This document shows, piece by piece, positions 23,544-32,139 of a DNA stretch of 36,086 nt. Every line of letters begins with the position of its first letter. Within the stretch, counting starts at the first letter, position 1. A program made the position numbers and the translations under genes. The stretch comes from Chloroflexota bacterium (lineage in GTDB: Bacteria > Chloroflexota > Dehalococcoidia > Lucifugimonadales > Lucifugimonadaceae), in NCBI GenBank assembly GCA_027624075.1, contig JAQBUH010000022.1:1-36086 (forward strand), written 5' to 3'. The notes under the pieces are model-generated. The model made no database searches. It was not told the DNA's origin and saw nothing but the letters and a program-made list of their open reading frames with translations.

Positions 23544-24848
23544 CTACAGCCTGCGAATCCGAGTGGTCGCCACGGTCATCAGCAGCGCCGCCGCGATCAG
23601 CAGCGCGCCGGCCAGCGCAAACGCCCACCTGATGCCGATCACGTCACCGAGCGCGGCCAGCGGAAGAGTGCCGAGCGGGATCATGCCGAAGTTCATCATA
23701 TAGATGCCCATCACACGGCCGCGGTGATCCGAATCGGTCTGCTCCATGATGAGCGAGGCGTTAAGTGTCCTTCGGCCAGAGTCGCCGACGCCGACAAGCA
23801 CCATGATCGCCAGGGCGACGAAGTATGAGGTGTTCAGCCCGGCGAGCAGTATCGCAAGTCCCGACACAGCGGTTGTGACGAGTAGGATCATCCCGCGGTG
23901 CTGGCTGGTGGTGAGACCTGCAATGAGCAGCGACCCTGCCAGCGCGCCCACACCGATCATGCTGAGCAGGAGGCCGAGCGACTCCACATCGCGGTTGAAC
24001 ACCTCTTCGATCTGCACGGGCAGCAGCGTCCGCATCGGCATCGCGAGCACAGTCGTGCTGAGAGCGACGATCAGCAGCATCAACACGGTCCGGTCTGCCC
24101 TGGCGTACCGCAGCCCTTCCTTCACGTCGCGCCACATGCGCTTCGCCTTCGCAGCCCCGATCTGGCCCGCAGGCTTGAGGAAACTGGTCAGCAGCACGGC
24201 GCCGATGTTGAGCCCTGCGATGGTGAAGTACGCCGCCTCAGGGCCGCCTGCGCTGTAGATATATCCTGCTATCGCCGGCGCGCTGAGCGTCATCAGAGAC
24301 ATTCCGCTGGCGTTGAGCGCAACCGCGTTCGATAGCTGCCGCTTCTCAACAAGCTGCGGAATGATCGCCTGCCGGGCGGGCATCAGGAACGCGAACAGCG
24401 TGCCCTGCACGACCGATGATCCGATCAGGTGCCAGATCGTGATGGCTCCAGAGACGATGGACACCGCGATGAACAGGCTCAGCAGCCCCATGCCGAGCTG
24501 GCCGGCCATGATGATGCGCTTTTTATCGACGCGGTCGGCGATCGCTCCGCCGAAGAGCGAGAGAAGCAGGATGGGCGGCGCGAAACCGGCGCCAGTGAGG
24601 CCGACCATTATCGGCGACTTCGTCAGCTCCCATGAGAGGAACCCGCGGGCCAGCATCTGCATGTTCAGGGCGGCCATCGTCATCAACAACCCGAACCAGA
24701 GCAGCCGGTACTGCGGGCTGGCCAGCGATTCGAAGGTGCGGTGAAACCAGGAGCCAGAGTCGGAGTCGGAGTCGGAGCCGGACTTCTCACGCGGCGCTTC
24801 TTTGGCTGGATCAACCGGCGACGGAAGCGTTTTCGGAGTCGAGGCCAA
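23544..24848 (-). CDS. MFS transporter, probable exporter (EntS/MFS_3 type)
   Basis: A 434-residue major facilitator with about twelve helices of the MFS_3 group (enterobactin exporter-like and related drug exporters). Marks are YRLLWFGLLMTMAALNMQMLARGFLSWELT in TM1, FGGAIADRVDKKRII as the loop 2-3 motif, and LVGVGDSGRRTLNASLIMEQTDSDHRGRVMGIYMM in the second half. The N-terminal 30 residues are charged and repetitive (SGSDSDSDSGSW, from a short GAGTCG repeat). The start is a TTG with no strong Shine-Dalgarno and is uncertain. The substrate is unknown. A second member of the same family is at 30613-32139. Confidence 0.85.
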   Translation of the reverse strand: MASTPKTLPSPVDPAKEAPREKSGSDSDSDSGSWFHRTFESLASPQYRLLWFGLLMTMAALNMQMLARGFLSWELTKSPIMVGLTGAGFAPPILLLSLFGGAIADRVDKKRIIMAGQLGMGLLSLFIAVSIVSGAITIWHLIGSSVVQGTLFAFLMPARQAIIPQLVEKRQLSNAVALNASGMSLMTLSAPAIAGYIYSAGGPEAAYFTIAGLNIGAVLLTSFLKPAGQIGAAKAKRMWRDVKEGLRYARADRTVLMLLIVALSTTVLAMPMRTLLPVQIEEVFNRDVESLGLLLSMIGVGALAGSLLIAGLTTSQHRGMILLVTTAVSGLAILLAGLNTSYFVALAIMVLVGVGDSGRRTLNASLIMEQTDSDHRGRVMGIYMMNFGMIPLGTLPLAALGDVIGIRWAFALAGALLIAAALLMTVATTRIRRL

Positions 24849-25229
24849 GTCCAGTTTGAGCCCTTCAGGCGCGCGATTTCATGTGGTTGCGGCAACCGGC
24901 TGCCCCGGAGCTCCCCGGAGGCCGGAAAGCAGGTCTCTCAGCGGTTATTGGGCTAAAGCGCCGGCGACAGCGGTAGATATGTTGGCAGTATATGCCTCTC
25001 GCCAACCGGCCATTTCCAGGGACGCCGCAACGCCCGGTCCACCTGGCGCAGGTTGTCTCCGGGGCCGATCAACTACGGAACGTGAACACGCTGCTCAGCC
25101 GGTTGGACCGTGGACGCGGCAGACCGCAGGTCGTTGACCCCTGCCAAAATTTGTCACTCTGAGCTTGATTGGCTCTGTTGGCATCATCCTCTCCCTGCCA
25201 CGAGTGTGTGAAAGAGAGTGGGCTGTTTT

Positions 25230-25324
25230 TGTCATTCTGAGCTTGACTCAGAATCTCTCGGCTAACCGTGATTGAGCGGTAGATCCCTCGACCCGTAAAC
25301 AGTTGCCCCGCGGCCGGGATGACA
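25230..25324. repeat. Dispersed palindromic repeat, second subfamily
   Basis: It begins TGTCATTCTGAGCTTGACTC and then shares GGCTAACCGTG..TGAGCGG..GATCCCTC with the copy at 12569-12659. It ends GGGATGACA without the TCAGA part of the right arm. Confidence 0.8.
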
Positions 25325-25522
25325 AATCCCGGAAGCCTCTCTCACTAACCATCGCCCCTGTTCCTCGAATGGGTGAGAATGATGTCAATTTAGGCAATTC
25401 GACTCAGCATCTCTCAGGAAACCGGCGGCCGGGAGACTCTGAGTCAAGTTCAGAGTGACAAGTTCTCCCTCCATGGCGACGGAGACCGGGCTGCTCAATT
25501 CCGCACGAAAGTAAGATAGTCC

Positions 25523-25557
25523 CGTCAGGTCCTCCTGCGGCGCCCTTGCGCCTGACG
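25523..25557 (+). promoter_or_regulatory. Hairpin upstream of the dehydratase gene
   Basis: CGTCAGG (25523-25529) pairs with CCTGACG (25551-25557), with an alternative inner stem GGCGC CCTT GCGCC (25539-25552) that competes for two bases. It lies about 130 bases before the start. It could be a leader structure or a leftover repeat; no T-run follows. Confidence 0.3.
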
Positions 25558-25684
25558 CCTCCCACAGTTGACGGGGATGATGAAATAGCAGACATCGCCG
25601 CCAGAGGTCCACAATCTGTTGGCCCCCCACATGAGCCGGGAAACACCCGCACGCGTGCAGGTGAACTCTGAGAACGGAGACAGC

Positions 25685-26653
25685 GTGACTGAACTACAAG
25701 AACCAACCATCAGGGACGTCTACGCGGCGAGGCGCGTCATCTCGCCGTACATCCTCCGCACACCGCTCAGGCGTTACCCTGGTCTGTGCGACCTGCTCGA
25801 CGCAGATGTCTGGGTCAAGCACGAGAACATGCAGGTGATGGGTTCATTCAAGCCGCGCGGCGGGCTGAACCTGATCGGCGGCAGCAGCGCTGAGCAACGG
25901 GACCGCGGCTTTGTCACCGCGTCCTCGGGCAACCACGGCCAGTCGGTCGCCTTCGCCGCGAAGACGTTCGGCTCGCGTGCGACGGTCGTCGTGCCGGAGA
26001 ACGCCAATCCGGTGAAGGTCGCCGCGATGGAAGGCATCGGCGCCGAGGTGATCAAGTTCGGCGCGTACTACGACCTCTGCAGCAAGCACGCCGCCACCCT
26101 CGCCGAACAGACCGGGATGACGCTCGTGCATGCGATCAACGAGCCGCGGCTCTACGCCGGAGTCGGGACATACGCGCTCGAGGTCCATGAAGAGCTCGAC
26201 GGCATCGACCACATCGTCGTGCCGGTCGGCGGCGGCAGCGGCGCCTCAAGCACATGCATCGTCACTGACGCGCTCTCGCCGGGCACTGAGGTCATCGGAG
26301 TCCAGGCCGCAAACGCGCCGGCGGTCCATGACGCGTGGCGTTCGGGCAGGCTGGAGGACCGGCCGATGAAGACGCGCGCGGAGGGCCTTGCGACCGGCAG
26401 CGCGCAGGCGTTTCCTGTCGGCATCCTCAGGCGACGGCTCAGGCGCTTTGAGCTGGTGAGCGAGGAGGCGATGGAGCAGGCGATCGTGCTGTTCATGCGC
26501 CACACGAGGACGCTGGTCGAGCACGCCGGCGCGACGACGCTGGCCGCTGCTATCAACATCAAGAGCGAGTTGAAGGGTAAGCGGGTGGTCCTGATCGCCA
26601 GTGGCGCAAATGTGACCGTTGAGCAACTGGCGAGGATCATCGGCAGGGCCTGA
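25685..26653 (+). CDS. PLP-dependent threonine/serine dehydratase-like enzyme
   Basis: A 322-residue fold-type II PLP enzyme. The cofactor lysine is Lys56 in GSFKPRG, the substrate loop is ASSGNHGQSVAFAA, and the phosphate-binding loop is VVPVGGGSGASS. It has no C-terminal ACT-type regulatory domain, so it resembles catabolic threonine dehydratase, serine racemase or hydroxyaspartate dehydratase rather than biosynthetic IlvA. It would deaminate threonine or serine to 2-oxobutyrate or pyruvate. The GTG at 25685 has GGAGA four bases upstream and fits the family start; the longer frame to 25619 has no good ribosome site. It converges on the next gene with six bases between stops. Confidence 0.87.
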   Translation: MTELQEPTIRDVYAARRVISPYILRTPLRRYPGLCDLLDADVWVKHENMQVMGSFKPRGGLNLIGGSSAEQRDRGFVTASSGNHGQSVAFAAKTFGSRATVVVPENANPVKVAAMEGIGAEVIKFGAYYDLCSKHAATLAEQTGMTLVHAINEPRLYAGVGTYALEVHEELDGIDHIVVPVGGGSGASSTCIVTDALSPGTEVIGVQAANAPAVHDAWRSGRLEDRPMKTRAEGLATGSAQAFPVGILRRRLRRFELVSEEAMEQAIVLFMRHTRTLVEHAGATTLAAAINIKSELKGKRVVLIASGANVTVEQLARIIGRA

Positions 26654-26659
26654 GCGCGA

Positions 26660-27460
26660 TTACGGCTCGCTGTCCAGACCTTCGAATGGCCGTCCGGGGA
26701 GTTCGGTCCCCGTGAGCTGCCTGATGCGGTCTTCAACACCCTTCACGGCCCGGTAGTCTTCCCGCAGCAGCCCGTATGCGCGCTCGACGTACAGCCGCGC
26801 CAGCTCTTCGGCGTCTGGCCCGCGCCCGGCCGCTGCGTCTGCCAGCAGGTCTGCCCGGCGGTTGTCTGGCATGTGCCTCCCCGCAGCACGGATCCGCAGT
26901 TCGCACTCTTCGGCCGTCGCCTTGTCGCCGCCCTCGACCGCGTATCGCAGCTTACCGACCAGGTTCGTGACCTCTTTCAGGAGGTCTGACTGACTCATCA
27001 GGCCGTACAGAAAGTTGTCCACGCCGGTCTGCTCGTCTTCGTCTGCGGCCAGCGCCGGAGCATCGTCAGGGTTCAACGACTCCGCGAACGCGTCGTACAG
27101 CCTGCGATACTCGGCAGTGATCTCACCGACCAGCCCCATCAGGTCCACCGCGTTGTCCAGCCTCCGCGCTCCGCCAAAAAGCAGGTCATCATGACGGATT
27201 TCCGCGATTGCCCGCACCTGCTTTACGCTGTTCACAGGCTCAGGCGCGGGTGGGAAGGAGAAGGAGGACATGTCTGAGCCGCCGATAGACTCGATCTGGC
27301 CGGCCAGGAACGGCGGCACGTACTTGGCGATATCGACGTTGACAGGCAGCACGACGATGTAGCTGGCGCCGATCTTTGACGGGTCCGAGGCGTCTGTGAA
27401 GTAGACCAGCGCATGGCCGCGCGGCGAATTGGGACTGCCCATTTCAAACTTCAGGTCCAT
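26660..27460 (-). CDS. Conserved protein of unknown function
   Basis: A 266-residue soluble protein that I cannot name. The N-terminal half (MDLKFEMGSPNSPRGHALVYFTD ... YIVVLPVNVDIAKYVPPFLAGQI) looks like a compact alpha/beta domain. The C-terminal half is helical and charged, with DNFLYGLMSQSDLLKEVTNLVGKLRYAVEGGDKATAEECELRIRAAG and ERAYGLLREDYRAVKGVEDRI, likely helical hairpins. There are no membrane segments or signal peptide. I chose the ATG at 27460 because the ordered sequence begins there; an ATG at 27550 would add 30 residues with two Cys and also has a possible ribosome site. It is divergent from pyrD and shares its upstream region. Confidence 0.7.
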   Translation of the reverse strand: MDLKFEMGSPNSPRGHALVYFTDASDPSKIGASYIVVLPVNVDIAKYVPPFLAGQIESIGGSDMSSFSFPPAPEPVNSVKQVRAIAEIRHDDLLFGGARRLDNAVDLMGLVGEITAEYRRLYDAFAESLNPDDAPALAADEDEQTGVDNFLYGLMSQSDLLKEVTNLVGKLRYAVEGGDKATAEECELRIRAAGRHMPDNRRADLLADAAAGRGPDAEELARLYVERAYGLLREDYRAVKGVEDRIRQLTGTELPGRPFEGLDSEP

Positions 27461-27650
27461 ATCAGGCCCCGGCCTTCCGCATGATTGTCCCGCCACATAT
27501 TTCGCGCCCGGCTCGCTCGTCTGGCACTTACTGGTCGCAGAGTCTGGCATCCGTCTACTATCCTAATGCCATATCGTAATCTTGGCGGTGTGATTTTCCC
27601 TGTTTAGCAAGGGGTATTGGCAGATCGTATACCGGAACCTCATAAAGCCT

Positions 27651-28661
27651 TTGCTGTTCAGCATGGACGCAGAGACCGCTCACCGCGCAGGTGAGATGAC
27701 AATGCGCGCGCCGCTGGTCTGGTCCGCGGCGTCCATCGGCAACCACGCGAACGCCCCGGAGCTCAGGACCGATATCGCCGGCCTCACGCTCCCCACGCCA
27801 CTCGGCATGGCCGCGGGGTTCGACAAGGAGTGCAGGGTCATACGGTCCCTGCTGTCGATGGGTTTCGGCTTCGCGACTGCGGGCACGGTCACGCTTGCCC
27901 CCAGGCCGGGCAACCCGCCGCCGCGCGTCATCCGGCAGCCAGAGCGCTTCGCCATCCTCAACGCGCTCGGCTTCCCAGGCCCTGGACTCGACCTTGCAGA
28001 GGAGCGCATTGCCCGCATGCGGAAGGCGAAGAGCCGCATGTTCATCAGCATTGCTGGCACCATCGAGGACGAGATCATCGAGTGTCACCGCAGGCTCCAG
28101 CCGCACGGAGCGGCGATCGAGCTGAACATCTCGTCTCCGAACACATCCGGGCTGCGGGTGTTCCACGAGCCTGGGAGGCTGCGATCGCTGATCGAGGCGC
28201 TGGCCAGGCAGAAGTCCGTCCCGCTCTTCGTGAAGCTGCAGCCCTGGCCCAGGGATGACGGCCGCCGCAGGGACGCCATACGTCTCGCTGAGACGTCGAT
28301 CTCGTCTGGCGCAGACGGGCTGATCGTTGCGAACACGCACCCTGTCGAGCACGAGGGCCTGTCTTCCATGCACCGCGGCGGCCTGAGCGGCGCCCCTTTG
28401 ACCGACCACACGGCCCGCATGGTGGCGGAGATCAAGGCGGCGATTGGCGGAGATGGAGACGTGATCGCGTGCGGCGGGATCTTCACAGCGGAGGACCTGT
28501 GGCACATGCTGTCGCTCGGCGCGTCTGCGGCGCAGCTGTACACGGCTTTCATCTATGAGGGCCCCGGTCTGCCGGGGCGCATCAACCGCGGCCTGCTCAG
28601 GCTGATGCGCAGGGCGGGCGTCACCAACGTCAGGGATATCCGCGGCCTGCCGCCAGTCTAG
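27651..28661 (+). CDS. pyrD: Quinone-type (class 2) dihydroorotate dehydrogenase
   Basis: It oxidises dihydroorotate to orotate in pyrimidine synthesis, passing electrons to the membrane quinone, here presumably menaquinone. FMN-binding and active-site marks are TPLGMAAGFDKECRVIRSLLSMGFGF, ELNISSPNTSGLR (catalytic Ser as in class 2), VKLQPWPRDDGRR, DGLIVANTHP and ACGGIFTAEDLWHMLSLGASAAQLYTAFIYEGPGL. The TTG at 27651 is the first standard start. The family's N-terminal membrane helix is also present upstream in frame (VYRNLIKP before LLFSMDAETAH), where the matching start codon reads GTA. AAGGGG lies at 27609-27614. The real start may therefore be non-standard, or the gene may have lost it. 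Confidence 0.88.
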   Translation: MLFSMDAETAHRAGEMTMRAPLVWSAASIGNHANAPELRTDIAGLTLPTPLGMAAGFDKECRVIRSLLSMGFGFATAGTVTLAPRPGNPPPRVIRQPERFAILNALGFPGPGLDLAEERIARMRKAKSRMFISIAGTIEDEIIECHRRLQPHGAAIELNISSPNTSGLRVFHEPGRLRSLIEALARQKSVPLFVKLQPWPRDDGRRRDAIRLAETSISSGADGLIVANTHPVEHEGLSSMHRGGLSGAPLTDHTARMVAEIKAAIGGDGDVIACGGIFTAEDLWHMLSLGASAAQLYTAFIYEGPGLPGRINRGLLRLMRRAGVTNVRDIRGLPPV

Positions 28662-28690
28662 ATGGGTCTCGGGTCAGCGGCGGTCCGCAC

Positions 28691-29713
28691 TCAGCCGGGC
28701 AGCTGCTGCATCAGCGAATTGACCTGAGACCGGGTCCCCATCGCCTCCTGCGCGCCGTCCTTCGATACGCACCACGCTCCGGCCGCCATGCCGAGGCGAG
28801 CCGCGTCGATTAGTCCCATGCCCTCTGCGAGTCCCACCGCGAGCCCGCCGTTGAAAGCGTCCCCGGCGGCGACTGACGCAACGACCTTCACTCGGTACGC
28901 GGGCATGTAAAGCGACACCTCTTCCGACTCAACGTGCGCGCCCTCTTCGCCCATCGTGACTATCACTATCGGCGTCCCCTGGTCGCGGATGATCTTCGCC
29001 GCCATTGCCGCAGACGCCTCATCGACGACGCCGATGCCGGACAGCGACTCCGCCTCGCCCTGGTTCGGGGTCATGATGTCCGGGTAGTCGTAGAAATCGT
29101 CCGGCACATCGCGGGCAGGCGCGGGGTCGAGCACGATCGTGACGCCCATCTCACGGGCGGCCTTCATCACCTCGAACGTCACATCCAGCGGGACCTCTTG
29201 CTGGACCAGCAGCACGCTCGCGCCGTCGAGCGCCGCACACGCCGCCTTCACCTGGTCGCCGTCGCAGCGGGCGTTGGCGCCGTAGATAGCGTTGACGTAG
29301 TTCTCACCGGTCGGGTCGATGAAGATCGCGGCGACACCGGAGGCGCTGTCCGGGTCGTTAGCCAGGCATGCCGTGCCGATGCCCTCGTTCTCAAGGAACC
29401 GGCGCATCTGCTCCCCGAACGCGTCCTTGCCGACCCTGCCGACCATCTGGACGGCGCCCTTTTGCTGGGAGAGCCGGGCCGCCGCAACCGCCTGGTTGCC
29501 GCCCTTGCCGCCCGGAGCGGTGTAGAAGCGAGTGCCCTCCACCGTCTCTCCCGGTCCCGCAAGCCGCGGCGTCTCGATCATGAGATCCATGTTGAGGCCG
29601 CCGAGCACGACGATCTTTGCAGTGGACCTGTCGCCGCGTGTTGGAACGCCTTTAGGCCCACTCTTGTCTTTTTTCCCTGGTGTGGCTGGCAACGTCTGGC
29701 CCGTCTCCTTCAA
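28691..29713 (-). CDS. rbsK: Ribokinase-like PfkB-family carbohydrate kinase
   Basis: A 340-residue sugar kinase that would phosphorylate ribose or a related sugar or nucleoside with ATP. The first signature is NMDLMIETPRLAGPGETVEGTRFYTAPGGKGGNQAVAAARL. The second is VASVAAGDAFNGGLAVGLAEG, with the catalytic Asp; the usual DTTGAGD is changed to SVAAGD. LDPAPARDVPDDFYDYPDIMTPNQGEAE is typical of ribokinase. About 30 extra Lys/Gly-rich residues precede the domain, and the start is a TTG without a good ribosome site, so the N-terminus is uncertain. It lies 78 bases downstream of the HAD phosphatase on the same strand, with a short tandem repeat between. Confidence 0.87.
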   Translation of the reverse strand: MKETGQTLPATPGKKDKSGPKGVPTRGDRSTAKIVVLGGLNMDLMIETPRLAGPGETVEGTRFYTAPGGKGGNQAVAAARLSQQKGAVQMVGRVGKDAFGEQMRRFLENEGIGTACLANDPDSASGVAAIFIDPTGENYVNAIYGANARCDGDQVKAACAALDGASVLLVQQEVPLDVTFEVMKAAREMGVTIVLDPAPARDVPDDFYDYPDIMTPNQGEAESLSGIGVVDEASAAMAAKIIRDQGTPIVIVTMGEEGAHVESEEVSLYMPAYRVKVVASVAAGDAFNGGLAVGLAEGMGLIDAARLGMAAGAWCVSKDGAQEAMGTRSQVNSLMQQLPG

Positions 29714-29734
29714 ATGGTTTGCCCGAGCTTGCGC

Positions 29735-29784
29735 CCAGTGGTTCGGCCAGTGGTTCGGCCCAATGATTCGGCCAGTGGTCCGGC
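29735..29784. repeat. Short tandem repeat, four units of 12-13 bases
   Basis: CAGTGGTTCGGC occurs twice, followed by CAATGATTCGGC and CAGTGGTCCGGC, between the HAD phosphatase and the ribokinase genes. Confidence 0.75.
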
Positions 29785-29791
29785 AGAAAAG

Positions 29792-30616
29792 CTAACGGCC
29801 AAGCTTACCCTGCCGGAGCAGGTTTTGGATGAGTCCTGCTACGCCGCTCTCCTCCGGCCCCGGGATGCGCATCTGCGCTGCGGCCAATGCTGACGGGTGC
29901 GCCTCGCCCGCCGCCACGCCAAGTCCCGCCCACTCGATCATCGAAACGTCGCCCTCGCCGTCGCCAACCGCAACCACTTCGCCAGCATCGATCCCGTAGC
30001 CAGCGCAGACCCGTGCCAGCCCGGAACCCTTCGTGGCGCGGACAGACGCGACCTCACAGAAGTGCGGTAGCGACTGCGTCACAGCCGCCTCCGGCCCGAG
30101 CGACGACCGCAGTTGCAGCGCAATCTCAGAGATACGCGACGGCACGTCCACCGCCATGACGACCGTTGGACCGCTCGCTGCGGCCTCGTCCAGCGAGCCA
30201 ACGACTCTCAGCGCCGTCTCCATGCGACCCGCGTATGCACGCGCCCAGTCAGTCTCGCCCTCGACGTATATCTCGTCTCCTGAGTAGAGGTTAATGTGTG
30301 CGCCGGCGGCCCGCATCTTCTCCAGCGACGCGGCTGCCAACGACGGTGAAAGGAGTTCGGTGTGCACGTCCGTGACGCCGTCAGGGGCTGTCGTCACGGC
30401 GCCCTGGTAGCTGATGGTCGGGCCGTTTACGCCGCAGAGCGCTGCGTAGCGGAGCGCAGACCTGCGCATCCTGCCGGTGACGAGCGAGACCAGCACACCT
30501 GCGGCGACGGCGTCTGCAATGGCTGCGAGAATGGCGCCAGGCACGCTGTGATCCTTTGTGGAAATTGTGCCGTCAACGTCAAGCGCCAGCATCCGGTATG
30601 TTTGGGTACTCGTCAT
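29792..30616 (-). CDS. Cof-type HAD-superfamily hydrolase
   Basis: A 274-residue phosphatase of the Cof/HAD-IIB group. Motif I is LALDVDGT (nucleophile Asp13, acid Asp15), motif II is SLVTGR, motif III is the Lys of RATKGSGL, and motif IV is AVGDGEGDVSMIEWAG. The cap domain lies between motifs II and III. Relatives hydrolyse sugar phosphates, pyridoxal phosphate or flavin precursors; the substrate cannot be told. The ATG overlaps the stop of the MFS gene by four bases, so the two are translationally coupled. The ribokinase gene follows, which fits sugar-phosphate metabolism. Confidence 0.9.
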   Translation of the reverse strand: MTSTQTYRMLALDVDGTISTKDHSVPGAILAAIADAVAAGVLVSLVTGRMRRSALRYAALCGVNGPTISYQGAVTTAPDGVTDVHTELLSPSLAAASLEKMRAAGAHINLYSGDEIYVEGETDWARAYAGRMETALRVVGSLDEAAASGPTVVMAVDVPSRISEIALQLRSSLGPEAAVTQSLPHFCEVASVRATKGSGLARVCAGYGIDAGEVVAVGDGEGDVSMIEWAGLGVAAGEAHPSALAAAQMRIPGPEESGVAGLIQNLLRQGKLGR

Positions 30617-32139
30617 TGGCGGGGCTGCCGGGGCAACACGGGTCCGGCCGGTCCTGGTGGGCCGTCTGGCCGCTCTGTTGAGAGGTTGGCCTGCGCGCCC
30701 GGGCCGGGGATGCCTGCCCGAACACTGGCCGAAACCCCCGTTGGAGGAACCGAATGCGCCGACTTCGCAGGGTCAACCCCAGGCTCGTCCTGTGGGGCAT
30801 CGTGCTTGCCACCGTCATCGTCATCATTGCGATCGCTCTGCGAGACGGCGGTTGAGAGCGTCTGCCTCAGGTCCGCCGCTCGCTCCTCAAGCGGCTTAAC
30901 CTCTCGCAGCTTCAGGAACCGCGGCGACAGTAACATCGTCACCGCAAGCAACGCGAGACCGGACAGGGCCATGAGCATCACGGCCATCGGCGCTCCCGCA
31001 GACTCGGCAATCGCCCCGACCGCAAGCGCGGCGACAGGGCCGGTGCCGATCGTGACAGCAAGCACGCCAAGCACCCTTCCCCGCATCTCGGCCGGCGTCG
31101 TCGAGATGATCATGATGCTCTGCATCGTCCCGAACCCTGACATGCCGAAACCGCCGAAGAAGAGCACCGGGATGGCGACGCCGTACCACGGCATACGGCT
31201 GAACGACAGGACCATCAGCAGAAAGAAAACCGAGCCCCAAAGGTATATGCGGCTGTAGTGCGCGGGCGTAGCCCGCGACGCAACCCACAGCGCCCCCATC
31301 GTCGCGCCAAGTCCCTCAGCGCTTATCAGCAGACCCATCAACGTGTTGCTGACGCCGAACGTGCGCTGCGCAATCACGGGGACCATCGACTGGTAGGGGA
31401 ACGCGAACATGTTCATCACAACCGTGATGGCGAGGACGGTCACGATGACGGAGTCGCGGCGGATGTAGCGGACTCCCTCGACGATATTCCGCAGCGGGCC
31501 AATCACCACAGCCGCCTTCGGCCTCGGCGCGTATTCGAGGTTGAACGCCAGCACAGCCGCCGTCAGAAACAGCACCGCGCCCATCGAGTAGACGGCCGTC
31601 ATGCCGATCGAGTCGAGCAGGAATCCGCCGAGGAACGGGCCTGGTATGCGCATGAAGTTGCTGGTCGCCAGGTCGAGGCCCATCGCGGCGCTCAGGTGCT
31701 CCCTGGGGACCACCTCTCCGACCATCGCCCGGCGCACAGGGAAGTCGGTTGCCCAGACCCCGCCTGCCAGCAGCGCTCCCAGGTAAACGTGCCAGACGCG
31801 GATCACGTCCGTTAGCACCGCCGCCGCAAGGAGCAGGTAGACGGCGGCCATGACTGCGAACGCGAATATCAGGATGACCCTGCGGTTAAGCCTGTCAGAA
31901 ACCGCGCCGATGTACGCGCCGAAGACGAACATGGGGATCATGCGGAAGAAGAAGGTGAGCGCGACGGCGAACGGAGAGCCGGTGATCTCAAGCACAAACG
32001 CGCCCACCGCCACGGTGTCAAGCCAGCGCATTGCGGTCGAGGCGCCGCCGATTGCCCACAGCCGCTTGAACGCGGAGTTGCCGAGCACCTGCCTCGCCTG
32101 TGAGCCTGGCCGCGGCGCAACCACCGCTGGACGTCTCAT
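30613..32139 (-). CDS. MFS transporter, MFS_3 type, with long disordered tail
   Basis: A 508-residue major facilitator with about twelve helices. Marks are LGNSAFKRLWAIGGASTAMRWLDTVAVGAFVLEIT in TM1, YIGAVSDRLNRRVILIFAF in loop 2-3, and GTMQSIMIISTTPAEMRGRVLGVLAVT in the second half. The last 90 residues after TM12 are charged then Pro/Gly-rich (DRNDDDDGGKHD, GPPGPAGPVLPRQPRQ) and probably disordered in the cytoplasm. I chose the ATG at 32139 because its ATGA overlaps the stop of the thermonuclease-fold gene and GGCGG lies just upstream; the longer frame starts inside that gene. It is also coupled by ATGA to the HAD gene downstream. The substrate is unknown. Confidence 0.86.
   Translation of the reverse strand: MRRPAVVAPRPGSQARQVLGNSAFKRLWAIGGASTAMRWLDTVAVGAFVLEITGSPFAVALTFFFRMIPMFVFGAYIGAVSDRLNRRVILIFAFAVMAAVYLLLAAAVLTDVIRVWHVYLGALLAGGVWATDFPVRRAMVGEVVPREHLSAAMGLDLATSNFMRIPGPFLGGFLLDSIGMTAVYSMGAVLFLTAAVLAFNLEYAPRPKAAVVIGPLRNIVEGVRYIRRDSVIVTVLAITVVMNMFAFPYQSMVPVIAQRTFGVSNTLMGLLISAEGLGATMGALWVASRATPAHYSRIYLWGSVFFLLMVLSFSRMPWYGVAIPVLFFGGFGMSGFGTMQSIMIISTTPAEMRGRVLGVLAVTIGTGPVAALAVGAIAESAGAPMAVMLMALSGLALLAVTMLLSPRFLKLREVKPLEERAADLRQTLSTAVSQSDRNDDDDGGKHDAPQDEPGVDPAKSAHSVPPTGVSASVRAGIPGPGAQANLSTERPDGPPGPAGPVLPRQPRQ

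Larger units (their letters stand above)
24849..25684. other. Repeat-rich gap of about 830 bp, no firm gene
   Basis: It holds palindromic repeat copies or fragments at 25152-25168, 25230-25324 and about 25396-25459, and a longer shared segment from 25169. A 56-codon frame (24992-25162, MPLANRPFPGTPQRPVHLAQ at its start) has good codon use but no Shine-Dalgarno, and its stop lies in a repeat. I think it is chance or a remnant. A hairpin upstream of the dehydratase gene is listed separately. Confidence 0.5.

Noticed and set aside
24992..25162. 56-codon plus-strand frame in the repeat-rich gap
   Set aside because: It has no Shine-Dalgarno, its stop lies within a repeat fragment and it matches no known family.
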